A model generated the notes under the pieces. It worked only from the letters and a program-made list of their open reading frames with translations, searched no databases and was not told the origin of the DNA. 64,000 bases of DNA from NCBI GenBank assembly GCA_963813895.1, contig CAWFAS010000001.1, forward strand, positions 1 through 64,000. The letters run 5' to 3'. A program made the translations under genes and the position numbers. This DNA comes from DASZWJ01 sp963813895. Lineage in GTDB: Bacteria > Pseudomonadota > Gammaproteobacteria > JAURND01. Below are positions 17,714-26,426 of the stretch, piece by piece (positions within the stretch are counted from its first letter, which is position 1; each line of letters starts with the position of its first letter).

Positions 17714-17764
17714 GAAGCATATTGCGCCATGGCTTTGATGTATGTTCGTAGTAAGGAGAAATAG
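17714..17764 (+). pseudogene. 3' remnant of a phosphotransacetylase gene ahead of ackA
   Basis: The codons read EAYCAMALMYVRSKEK and stop, matching the CAMALMYVRNKEK end of the intact enzyme at 16095. The AAGGAG within this tail lies 9 bases before the acetate kinase ATG and is its evident ribosome binding site, which may explain why the remnant persists. Confidence 0.8.
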
Positions 17765-17765
17765 A

Positions 17766-18935
17766 ATGGATAATGTCATATTGGTTATCAATTCTGGCTC
17801 TTCCAGCATTAAGTTTTCATTATTTACTGACCGCTCTGATTTGCATTTAATCTATCATGGTGAAATTGAAGATATTTTAGAATCACCTTGTATAACAATA
17901 TTCAATGCAAGCCATACTCAAATTGTAAAGAAAAATATTCCTACTAAAGGCAGTGAAGCTGGACTGCGAGAATTTTTTAATTGGTTGGAACAGTTATCCG
18001 ATTCCATCACATTGAAAGCAGTAGGTCATCGTGTGGTGCATGGAGGCAGATATTTCTTTCAACCGACTCTGGTGACAGAGGAAGTCATAAATAAAATTGC
18101 CGCTTTGATTCCATTGGCTCCTTTGCATGAACCCCATAATCTTGAAGCCATCAAAATTATCAGAACCCTATATCCTAAATTACCTCAAGTGGCCTGCTTT
18201 GACACCACATTTCACCGTACACAGGAAAAAGTCGCTACCTTTTTTGCAATCCCAAGATCATTAACTGACGAGGGTGTGGTCCGCTATGGATTTCATGGTA
18301 TCTCCTATGAATATATCGCTTCTATATTACCTAAGTACATAAAAAATAAAGCCGATGGCAGAGTCATTGTGGCTCATTTGGGAAATGGAGCGAGCATGTG
18401 CGCCATGAGAGAACGTAAAAGTGTCGCTACTACTATGGGATTTACACCTTTGGATGGTTTAATGATGGGAGCCCGCTGTGGGGCGATTGATCCGGGTGTG
18501 CTTTTATATTTACTCCAGGGAAAAAAGTTATCAGCTGAGAAAGTCAATACCTTGCTTTATCAGGAATCAGGTTTATTAGGTATGTCTGGTATCAGTAGCG
18601 ATATGCGGGAGCTAGAGGCTAGTACTGATCCAAATGCTATAGAGGCTGTTGATTTGTTTTGTTACAAAGCCGCTAGAGAATTATGTGCTCTCCTTGCAAT
18701 ATTAGAAGGCTGTGAAGTTATTATTTTTACTGCAGGTATTGGTGAAAACTCAGCCATTATCAGGAAAAAAATCTGTGATAGATTGCAATGGTTGGGTGTT
18801 GCTCTGGATGAAAAGCTTAACCAAAGAAATTTGCCCATTATCAGCCAGGATGGGAGCTCTATTTTAGTAGGCGTCATTCCTACCAATGAAGAATATATGA
18901 TTGCCAGACATACAATGAATGTGGTTTTTAACTAA
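17766..18935 (+). CDS. ackA: Acetate kinase
   Basis: 389 residues from ATG 17766; the upstream frame from 17742 belongs to the old phosphotransacetylase tail. ASKHA-fold motifs: VINSGSSSIKFSLF (adenosine/phosphate 1), VGHRVVHGG, ACFDTTFHRT, YGFHGISYEYI, VAHLGNGASM, GLMMGARCGAIDPG and FTAGIGENS. Catalyses acetyl-phosphate + ADP to acetate + ATP. The phosphoketolase at 7556 can supply acetyl-phosphate. Its Shine-Dalgarno lies inside the remnant gene upstream. Confidence 0.95.
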   Translation: MDNVILVINSGSSSIKFSLFTDRSDLHLIYHGEIEDILESPCITIFNASHTQIVKKNIPTKGSEAGLREFFNWLEQLSDSITLKAVGHRVVHGGRYFFQPTLVTEEVINKIAALIPLAPLHEPHNLEAIKIIRTLYPKLPQVACFDTTFHRTQEKVATFFAIPRSLTDEGVVRYGFHGISYEYIASILPKYIKNKADGRVIVAHLGNGASMCAMRERKSVATTMGFTPLDGLMMGARCGAIDPGVLLYLLQGKKLSAEKVNTLLYQESGLLGMSGISSDMRELEASTDPNAIEAVDLFCYKAARELCALLAILEGCEVIIFTAGIGENSAIIRKKICDRLQWLGVALDEKLNQRNLPIISQDGSSILVGVIPTNEEYMIARHTMNVVFN

Positions 18936-19047
18936 TTAAATTGGCAGTGGACAGCAAAAGTCCAATCAATATTCCAAGTAAAATATTTTATGTTTGGCTG
19001 ACAATTTCAGCCACATTTCCCTTTCCCTATTGAGGAGTATAACCCAT

Positions 19048-19389
19048 ATGAACAAAGCTGATTTTATAACCCGTGTTGCCGCAAAAGCTGAATCCAGCAA
19101 AACGCAAGCTGCCGCTCACCTGGAAGCCGTACTGGAAACCATCACCGAGATTTTTCAAAATAATGACACTTTGACATTACCTGGTTTTGGCACCTTTGGC
19201 GTTAAGACCCGTGCTGCACGTGCCGGTCGCAATCCCAGCACTGGTAAAACCATGAATATACCAGAAAGCAAAGTGGCTTTTGTGCGGATCAGTTCAAAGA
19301 TAAAAGAATTATTAAATGCTGAAACTCATACCACTTTGAAGCCATTTACAACACAGAACAAAGTTCCACAAGGTAGTCTTGTAGAATAG
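19048..19389 (+). CDS. HU-family DNA-binding protein, copy 2, with C-terminal extension
   Basis: 114 residues. Residues 1-91 align with copy 1 at 1003, including the PGFGTFGVKTRAARAGRNPS arm. Copy 1 stops after NAKN; this copy reads on for about 20 codons through sequence that corresponds to the copy 1 intergenic DNA, ending GSLVE. The extension is therefore a stop-loss product, not a family feature. GAGGAG lies 10 bases before the ATG. It is paired with a coiled-coil gene downstream, as in copy 1. Confidence 0.9.
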   Translation: MNKADFITRVAAKAESSKTQAAAHLEAVLETITEIFQNNDTLTLPGFGTFGVKTRAARAGRNPSTGKTMNIPESKVAFVRISSKIKELLNAETHTTLKPFTTQNKVPQGSLVE

Positions 19390-19462
19390 TGTTTTAATTT
19401 GGGTTGTATTAAAATTCTATATTATTAATAGTTATTCTCTCATTCATACATCGGAGTTCACC

Positions 19463-19926
19463 ATGGCGATAAAAGGTGCAATTACCAAAAAAGGTAAATC
19501 TGCTGGTTTTTCAGCGCAGATTCATCAACTGGAAGCCTATCTGACACAAGGCTACGCAAAACTGGAAAAAATCTATCCAAAGGTGTTGGCTGATATTGAT
19601 AAAGCCATCAGTCGCGCGAGTCAGGAATGGAAAAAATCTAAGGAAAAATCTAAATCAGTCAAAAGAGCTAAAACTTCGACTAAGGTCAAGCCAGTTAATC
19701 TCGCCCGCTGGAAAAGCAACTGGAAATTTTAAAAGCTGAAAAGATGGTATTGCAGGCTGGCCATAAAAAATTGCTGGCACAGAAAAAAGCGCAACAACAA
19801 TTTGAGAAAGCCTGGATAAAAAAATCAGTCAAGCCTAAAAAATCTCAAAAAAAACCTCAATCAGCGCAAAAAGAACAAATAACAGAATCAGTTTTTCATC
19901 AGAATGATCTGATTGAGGCAGAATAA
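19463..19926 (+). pseudogene. Lysine-rich coiled-coil protein, frameshifted copy
   Basis: Aligned with the 156-residue protein at 1418, the first 80 codons match (QLEAYLTQGYAKLEKIYPKV). The frame then shifts near 19703, reading LARWKSNWKF and stop. The second half continues in another frame (LEKQLEILKAEKMVLQAGHKKLL) to 19926. A one-base change splits an otherwise well-preserved gene. The first part could still be made as an 89-residue truncated protein; GGAG precedes the ATG. Confidence 0.82.
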
Positions 19927-19996
19927 ATTTATATCAAATGATTTTTATTTTTAATATGAGGTTTTTCCGTGAAATATTAATTTCTGGAATTAAATT

Positions 19997-21007
19997 ATGA
20001 GAATACCAGCAACCATGCACTATATTAATATACCTGCCAAAGGTGAGCCCGACATTATGCGGGTCACAGTTGGTCCGGTGCCTGAACCTAAAGCTACTGA
20101 AGTCTTAATTCGTGTTATGGCCGCAGGCGTGAGCCGCGGTGATGTGGCGCAGCGAAAAGGTGCATATCCGCCGCCACCTGATGCCAGCTCTATTCTGGGG
20201 TTGGATGTGGCGGGTGAAATTATAGCTAAAGGGGATGCTGTGACAGCGTTCAATATTGGCGATCAAGTATGTGCTTTAACAAATGGGGGTGGTTATGCAG
20301 AGTATTGCGTGACACCCGCAACGCAATGCCTCCCGTGGCCTAAAGGATATGACGCTATTCATGCGGCAGCACTGCCAGAGAATTTCTTTACGGTGTGGAC
20401 AAATGTATTTTTACAAGGCCATCTTGGTAAAAATGAATCTCTGTTGGTACATGGAGGAAGTAGTGGTATTGGGCTCACTGCTATTCAATTGGCTCATGAG
20501 TTTGCTGGCGTTGTCTATGCTACTGCTGGAAGCCAGGAAAAATGCGTGGCTTGCCTTAAATTTGGTGCAGATGCCGCCATCAATTATCGGGAAGAAAATT
20601 TTGAAAGTCGTATTCATGATTTGACCGCGGGTAGAGGGGTTGACATGGTATTGGATATGGTTGGGGCATCCTATTTCGCCAGCAACGTTAGTTGCCTTGC
20701 TACTAAGGGCAGATTAATACAAATAGCTACGTTGCAAGGCGCTATTGTTGAACATTTTGATTTAAAGCAACTTATGGCAAAGCGCTTGGTTATAACGGGT
20801 TCCACTTTGCGTCCACGTAGCATTGATGAGAAAGGCGCTATTGCAATGGCATTGCTGGAGAAAGTATGGCCAGTATTAGACCTGGGGCGCTGCAAACCCG
20901 TTATTTATAAAGTCTTTCCATTGGCTGAGGCAAATGAAGCTCATAAACTAATTGAAAGTAGTCAACACATTGGGAAAATTATACTGCAGAATACAGATTC
21001 GCATTGA
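19997..21007 (+). CDS. Zinc-free NAD(P)H:quinone oxidoreductase (MDR superfamily, PIG3/QorA-like)
   Basis: 336 residues. GroES-like N-terminal domain (VLIRVMAAGVSRGDVAQRKG), substrate loop YPPPPDASSILGLDVAGEI, then a Rossmann domain with VHGGSSGIGLTAIQLA as the dinucleotide site. Zinc-binding cysteines and histidines of alcohol dehydrogenases are absent. It would reduce quinones or enals with NADPH. The ATG at 20015 is an alternative start because residues before it lack family similarity. It is followed by the convergent response regulator gene. Confidence 0.93.
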   Translation: MRIPATMHYINIPAKGEPDIMRVTVGPVPEPKATEVLIRVMAAGVSRGDVAQRKGAYPPPPDASSILGLDVAGEIIAKGDAVTAFNIGDQVCALTNGGGYAEYCVTPATQCLPWPKGYDAIHAAALPENFFTVWTNVFLQGHLGKNESLLVHGGSSGIGLTAIQLAHEFAGVVYATAGSQEKCVACLKFGADAAINYREENFESRIHDLTAGRGVDMVLDMVGASYFASNVSCLATKGRLIQIATLQGAIVEHFDLKQLMAKRLVITGSTLRPRSIDEKGAIAMALLEKVWPVLDLGRCKPVIYKVFPLAEANEAHKLIESSQHIGKIILQNTDSH

Positions 21008-21017
21008 GGAATTGGCT

Positions 21018-21995
21018 TTAGTCCTTATTTAAAAACATATTATAACTGAAGATGGGTGTCTGTTGGAGATGATATTTATCTTTCCCAGGCAACACGCAAT
21101 AATAAATATCACTCCCTTTTAACAGAATAGCGTCCTCGATAACCCAATCTTCCTGGGGTGGAATAAATTCAGCGCGTTTAGGGAAAAATACCAGTTTAGT
21201 TTTATCATGCAATGCCTGCAGTGTCTCTTGCGGCACATCCGGTTCGCCTGCAGCCAATTCATAAAATGTTTCCATATCGATGGCGGTGCGCACGATAAAC
21301 CAGGTCTCTTTACCTGCTGTATCTAGCATTAAAAAACTGCCTGATTCATCGAGCAGATAAAATTCAATAATTTTATGTTCAGAACAAACCATTTGAAACA
21401 GCTCAATAAATTGCTTATTTTGTAATGGAGGATTGATTACGCTATTCAGAGGATCCAATATTCCTTTGGATAATTCCAGAAAGTGTTCCCGCTGTAGCTG
21501 CTGGATATATCGTATTAGCTTTTCATGATAATCTGAGGCACTTTTTAACAAAAATTGATCGATTTCTTTGTTGTTAAATGCGGTGATAGCTGTTTCCTGA
21601 TCAGCTTCTCCGGTTAACATAATTATTTTAACGGGCAGTTTGGACTTTAAGGCACGCGCCAGTTCTAACCCATTCATGCTGGGCATATCGTAGTCCACCA
21701 CCAGGATGCAGGTTTCTTCAAAGCGTTTTGGATTAAAGATTTCCTGGTATAAACCGGATAGCTGTACCCGCACTGAAAAATCACAGATATCCTGATACTC
21801 GAACTGCAAGTATTTTATTTTTGACACGCCCAGTTGCGGTGTGGTCATTAGAAATTCTTGCGCATGTTGCGCGTAGGTAAAGCATCTGCACTTGAATTGA
21901 CTGCTTAATGCCAATGCCAGGCTGTTTAAAAAATCTGAATCGTCGTCTACCAACATTAGAGTGGTTGGGTGGTATAAAACAGGGATCAAATACAT
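21018..21995 (-). CDS. Response regulator with unusual receiver insertion and C-terminal effector domain
   Basis: About 325 residues; ATG at 21995 has AAGGA 9 bases upstream, the listed frame runs to 22004. The receiver shows the acidic pocket TLMLVDDDSDFL, the phosphoacceptor in CILVVDYDMPSMNG and the IIMLTGEADQ/FLLKSASD blocks. About 50 extra residues lie between the acidic pocket and the phosphoacceptor strand. The C-terminal region (about 190-325) lacks a helix-turn-helix; it recurs as a fossil at 4336-4680. It is the last gene of the DUF3050 - kinase - regulator operon and starts a few bases from the kinase stop. Output is probably through protein contacts, an inference. Confidence 0.85.
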   Translation of the reverse strand: MYLIPVLYHPTTLMLVDDDSDFLNSLALALSSQFKCRCFTYAQHAQEFLMTTPQLGVSKIKYLQFEYQDICDFSVRVQLSGLYQEIFNPKRFEETCILVVDYDMPSMNGLELARALKSKLPVKIIMLTGEADQETAITAFNNKEIDQFLLKSASDYHEKLIRYIQQLQREHFLELSKGILDPLNSVINPPLQNKQFIELFQMVCSEHKIIEFYLLDESGSFLMLDTAGKETWFIVRTAIDMETFYELAAGEPDVPQETLQALHDKTKLVFFPKRAEFIPPQEDWVIEDAILLKGSDIYYCVLPGKDKYHLQQTPIFSYNMFLNKD

Positions 21996-22007
21996 GGTTA
22001 ACATTCC

Positions 22008-23050
22008 TTATTTGAGAGGTTTGCCGGGAAATTTCAATATGAATTCTGTGTACTCGTGCCAGCGGGATTCACAACTAATGCTGCCACCCAGCGCTTGCAA
22101 GGTAATGTCACAAAAAGCCAGTCCCACACCGGTGCCTTTGTTGGTACCGGAAGTGAAAAACAGATCAAAAATGTGCGGCAGATTTTTTTCTTCGATACCC
22201 ATACCGGTATCTTTGAAGTGGATGGCATTATAGTTATCCGCCAACTCCATCCAGATGTGGATATAGCCTTTACCGACTTTATTTATGAAGTAAATTGCGT
22301 TTTTTAGCAGATTGAACAGTACATGCACCAGTAGGATTTCTCGACCATAAAAATTAAAATCCTGGGTATCATCCCAAATTATTTCAGGCTTGCCATGAGC
22401 GGGAAAAACATATTGCGTGAGCGCCTGGTTGATGCATTTTCGCGCAGAGCATTTTTTTGCGGGCGTTGACTTAGTTTCCTGTCGGGCACGAATATTAGCT
22501 AATGCCATATCAATGATGACATTTGATTGATCGACTTTGTTTTCCAGGTTATCAATTACACCAGTTAATAATTTCAATTGGGATACAGAAATAGACGATA
22601 CAGGAAAATGGTTTTTCTGGGCAGTTTTGTAACCTGCGATTAAGGCAGGTAACAGTGCTCGAATACCTTTAGCGGCGTTTTTAAGTGCTGCCAGTGGGGT
22701 GCGTAATTCATGAGCAATGCTGGCGCTGACCAGGGTCATTCCTTTGAGTTGGTGGTGGGTCTGTGTCAGCGTTTTTTCAATACGTTTTTTCTCGGTAATA
22801 TCAGTGGCGACGCCTAATACACCGAAGACAATTCCTTGCGGATTGACGATGGGAACTTTATTAATTAAGGTGAGGATTTTCGAGCCATTTTTGAGCGATA
22901 ACCATTCTTCGGCATTGGTAAGGTATTTGCCTGCTAACGTTTCTTGATCGCCGGTGCGGAATTTATCTGCGGTGTCGCCGTCAGGTTGCCAGCCGATTTC
23001 GTAATCGGTTTTACCAATGATTTCTTCTGGGCTATTTAAACCGATTAACT
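22008..23050 (-). pseudogene. Sensor histidine kinase, main part, cut off from its start by IS66
   Basis: The frame covers the rest of a PAS domain with its PAC end (VFGVLGVATDITEKKRIEKT), then HisKA H-box SIAHELRTPLAALKNAAKGI, N-box NLLKNAIYFIN, G1 DTGMGIEEKNLPHIF and G2 GTGVGLAF. The H-box context (TPLAA..A.GI..LLPALI.GY) recalls CqsS/LqsS-type quorum-sensing kinases. Joining 29232-29098 to 23042-22008 restores one uninterrupted frame of 389 residues. Without its own start this part depends on a start within the IS66 end (an ATG at 23150 is in frame) and would lack the PAS N-terminus. Partner: the regulator at 21018. Confidence 0.9.
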
Positions 23051-23136
23051 GTAAGCGGTAATTAAACCACATTCTTCCGCATTCTAAATTACGCACTATA
23101 CTGCCCTTATTCATCAATAACGACAAGGGCAATCCC

Positions 23137-23517
23137 ATGAAACCAACCAATCACCAACCCGTCTCAGCAAAGGCGAACAAATCAATCTCTCCATCTTTCC
23201 AAAGCCCGTCCCAACCAGTCGATTGGCCGGCGATCATGCAGGAATGGGAAGTCAGCGGACTTCCTCAAAAAGAATTCTGCCAAAGTAGGTCACTGGTCTA
23301 TGGCCAATTTATGTACCTTCGCAATAGATTAAGCCAAAGCAAAAGAAAATCTCCTGCCTTGCTTTCCGTTAAATTGCACCCAGAAGATCCAACCGCTTCA
23401 AAGCCAGCCATTCATGGTTTTATCTTGCAGTGGCCAAATGGTACGCGTTTATCCATACCGCCAGGTGCAGATGCCATGACCTTAAAGACCCTACTGAATT
23501 ATCTGGAGAAACCATGA
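23137..23517 (+). CDS. tnpA: IS66 accessory protein TnpA
   Basis: 126 residues. It has the short helix-turn-helix-like segment (MQEWEVSGLPQKEFCQSRSL) and the C-terminal ILQWPNGTRLSIPPGADAMT stretch typical of the first IS66 ORF. Required with TnpB and TnpC for IS66 transposition. Its stop overlaps the tnpB start (ATGA), the usual coupling in this family. Confidence 0.9.
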   Translation: MKPTNHQPVSAKANKSISPSFQSPSQPVDWPAIMQEWEVSGLPQKEFCQSRSLVYGQFMYLRNRLSQSKRKSPALLSVKLHPEDPTASKPAIHGFILQWPNGTRLSIPPGADAMTLKTLLNYLEKP

Positions 23518-23873
23518 AACTATCCATATCCGCGGAATCGCAAATTTATATTTATACTGCCAACACCGACATGCGTAAATCCATTAATGGATTAGTCGTG
23601 ATACTGGTTGACAACTTCCAACAAAATCCCTTACAAGGTGATTTATTTATTTTTACTAACCGGCAACGCAATAAAATTAAATTGTTATTTTGGGATAAAA
23701 ATGGATTTGTAATTTATTATAAGCGATTGGAAAAAGGGCGCTTTAATTACTCAAAATATATCCAAGGCGACAAAATTATTATCAATGCCGCCCAATTAAA
23801 TGCACTGCTAATGGGCTTGGATTTTTATTTAATGGGAAATTATTCTACCGATCATTATCAAGATTTTTATTAA
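23514..23873 (+). CDS. tnpB: IS66 accessory protein TnpB (Orf2)
   Basis: 119 residues from ATG 23514, which overlaps the tnpA stop; a longer frame from 23430 is only the open upstream sequence. Family signature: IYIYTANTDMRKSINGL near the start and LLFWDKNGFVIYYKRLEKG in the middle. Complete and apparently intact. Role in IS66 transposition is established, its biochemistry is not. Confidence 0.93.
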   Translation: MKLSISAESQIYIYTANTDMRKSINGLVVILVDNFQQNPLQGDLFIFTNRQRNKIKLLFWDKNGFVIYYKRLEKGRFNYSKYIQGDKIIINAAQLNALLMGLDFYLMGNYSTDHYQDFY

Positions 23874-23924
23874 AAATATCCTGTTTTTTATAGCATAAAA
23901 CGTGGCTTCTGTTAAACTGTCCAC

Positions 23925-25285
23925 ATGAAAAATCTTGAAGAATTTGTCAATAGCGCCACCGGAGAGGATCGGGAGATTTTAGACAATCTGCTGAAATCTT
24001 ATGCCGAATCCATTCAGGAAAAAAATATTCTCCGACAAAAAATTGGTCTTTTGTCCCATGAAAATCGTTTGTTAAAAAAACGATTGTTCGGCAGTCAATC
24101 TGAAAAAATAAAAAATGATGAACCTTCTGCCCAAACCGATTTGCCGCTGTTTAATGAGATTGAAGTTATTAGTAGCGAACTGGAAGTTACTCCTACTAAA
24201 CCCATCATTGGTACCACGGTGGCTCCAGAGAATAAACCTTCAGCGTCACGCAGAAAACCTTTGCCCTCTCATCTAAAGCGCACCATCGTTGAACATGATT
24301 TGCTACCAGAAGATAAACAATGCCCTTGTGGCGCCGAACTAGAATGCATTGGTAAAGAAACCCGTGAAGAATTAATTTATGTTCCCGCCAAGTTGGAAGT
24401 GGTTGAACATCACAGTAAAAAATATATCTGCTGCCAATGCGTCAAGACGAAAGAAACCGATTCCACTCGATCGGTCACCTCAAAGACGGCGCCCAAGCCA
24501 CCACAATTAATCCCCAAGAGCTTTGCCTCTCCCAGCCTGTTGGCTCATATTGCCGTCGCCAAATTCTGTGATCACTTACCACTGTATCGTCAAGAACAAA
24601 TCTTTGAACGGCTACAGATTGACTTGCCTCGCCAGACAATGAGCGCCTGGATGATACGCATCGGCGAAGCCATCATCCCGCTGATTAATTTGCTGCAGGA
24701 TATTATCCTGAACTACGATGTTGCATTTGCCGATGAAACAACGCTACAAGTACTCAATGAGCCCGGCAGGCGAGCGCAAACCAAGTCGTTCATTTGGTGT
24801 TTTGTCGGCGGACCCCCAGATCAACGCTGCTTAATTTATCAATACCACCCACAGCGATCGGCTGCGGTAGCCCAGGGCTTCTTTGCAGATTATCAGGGCG
24901 CTTTGCACTGTGATGGCTATGGTGCTTATGACCCTATACTAAAGTCGGCCTCTATTACGGGGATTAACTGCTTCGCTCATGTACGCCGCAAATTTATTGA
25001 AGCGCTGCCCAACGGCAAGGAAAAAGGCGTGGCTGGGCATGTGGTTAAATTCATCCGCGCCTTATATCGCATCGAAGAGAGCCTGACGGCTGAGAAAGCT
25101 AATCCGCAAAAGATATGGGAAGTCCGCCTGCAAAAAGCCGCGCCTATTCTCAACGAGCTCAAACTCTATTTGGATGAAAAAGCTAAAACGGCGCTACCCA
25201 GCAGTCCCGTAGGGGCAGCGATTGCCTATACCCTTAAACGCTGGCCTTACTTAACCAACTACCTCAAAGATGGCCGATATGAAAT
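23925..25285 (+). pseudogene. tnpC: IS66 transposase TnpC, 5' part
   Basis: Residues 1-453 of the DDE transposase. Coiled N-terminus (KKRLFGSQSEK), zinc-finger-like CPCGAELECIG, and the catalytic core beginning LNYDVAFADETTLQVLNEPG with the first Asp, then HCDGYGAYDPIL with the second. The frame continues 49 codons into the RIT left end and stops at 25334. The missing C-terminal 90 residues with the catalytic Glu (NRTERAIKPF) are at 28797-29064. Joining across the GAAAT direct repeat gives 542 residues in frame. Confidence 0.92.
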
Positions 25286-25371
25286 ATTATGTTGTATATC
25301 TAGTTATGTTGCGTTTGTTCGTTTATCGCTATAAAAATCATATATCAATCATTTTCAAGACAACATAATTT
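25281..25371 (+). repeat. RIT left terminal inverted repeat, 91 bp
   Basis: Exact reverse complement of 28681-28771. It lies 44 bases past the end of the third recombinase gene and overlaps the truncated end of IS66 tnpC. The repeat is AT-rich and contains shorter repeated GTTATG/CAACATAA motifs that could be recombinase binding half-sites. Confidence 0.95.
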
Positions 25372-25415
25372 AGGCGGCATCCTCGAAAAATTACGAGGAT
25401 GCCATCAAGCTCATG

Positions 25416-26426
25416 CTATAATGCGTTTAAAAAATTCATTAAACTTTTATTGTCGCGCCAATTTCTAGCTTTAGTTTCCCCCTTGATTTCACAACAGGCT
25501 ATGGCATTTAATTTCATTTCAAGATCAACTTCAGCATAAACATTAGTTGTATTAATCGAGACATGTCCTAGCCAAGCACGGATCGTATTTATATCAACGC
25601 CAGCTCGTAATAAATGTGTCGCTGTGGTATGACGTATTGTATGCGGACTTACACGCTTTTTTTCAATTGATGGAAACTGTAATATTATTTTATTAGTATA
25701 TCGTTTTACTATCCCATGAATACCAAATCGTGTTAGTGGCTGTCTACAACGATTAAGAAACACATGCTCTGAGGGAGCTCGCCCAGTTATTAATGAATTT
25801 AATTCATATACTGTTTTCTGCCATAATGGACATTTACGTAATTTATTTCCTTTACCTTTAATCATAACTATAGAAAAATCTCTTTTTTCGGCATGAGCAA
25901 TATCGAGATCATTTATTTTTAATTGCGCTGCTTCATCAGCTCGCGCGCCAGTATTGTAAAGAAACAGCAGCAATGAACGATCTCGTCTGCCTTGTTCAGT
26001 TTCTTTGTCGGGTGCATTTAACAATGCGTCCATTTCTTTTTTTTCAAGATAGTCAATTAAGGTGTGTTTTGTTTTCTTAAAAGGTATTAAGCAGATTTGC
26101 CGGCACCACTCAGTATTTTCAGGACTATTTAACCCGACAAATTTAGCAAAAGCGTGTAGTGCTGCTAAACGTTGATTTCTGGTCGATAGGCTACAATGTC
26201 GTTCAGATTCCAAATATAATAAAAAATCTTTGACTGCATTTATAGATAAATCATCAAAGGTAAGTTTATCACATGATTTTTTTGATTGGTTGGAAAAAAA
26301 TGGAATACATAAGCGAAAGGTATCTCGGTAGCTTCTTTGAGTATTGCGCGATAAATTGCAAACGGTGATTAAATGCTCCAATAAGAATCTTTTTACCCAT
26401 AAACTTAAGAAACGAGATGCATTCAT
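25416..26426 (-). CDS. RIT tyrosine recombinase 3
   Basis: About 336 residues from the ATG at 26426, which overlaps the stop of the second recombinase (TAATG) and has GGGGAGG 6 bases upstream; the frame is open to 26441. SAM-like N-terminal domain (NTQRSYRDTFRL), then catalytic Arg I in YNTGARADEAAQLKI, HTIRHTTATH box with Arg II, WLGHVS and the Tyr of NTTNVYAEVD. All catalytic residues are present. Acts with the other two recombinases in site-specific integration of the element. Confidence 0.94.
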   Translation of the reverse strand: MNASRFLSLWVKRFLLEHLITVCNLSRNTQRSYRDTFRLCIPFFSNQSKKSCDKLTFDDLSINAVKDFLLYLESERHCSLSTRNQRLAALHAFAKFVGLNSPENTEWCRQICLIPFKKTKHTLIDYLEKKEMDALLNAPDKETEQGRRDRSLLLFLYNTGARADEAAQLKINDLDIAHAEKRDFSIVMIKGKGNKLRKCPLWQKTVYELNSLITGRAPSEHVFLNRCRQPLTRFGIHGIVKRYTNKIILQFPSIEKKRVSPHTIRHTTATHLLRAGVDINTIRAWLGHVSINTTNVYAEVDLEMKLNAIACCEIKGETKARNWRDNKSLMNFLNAL

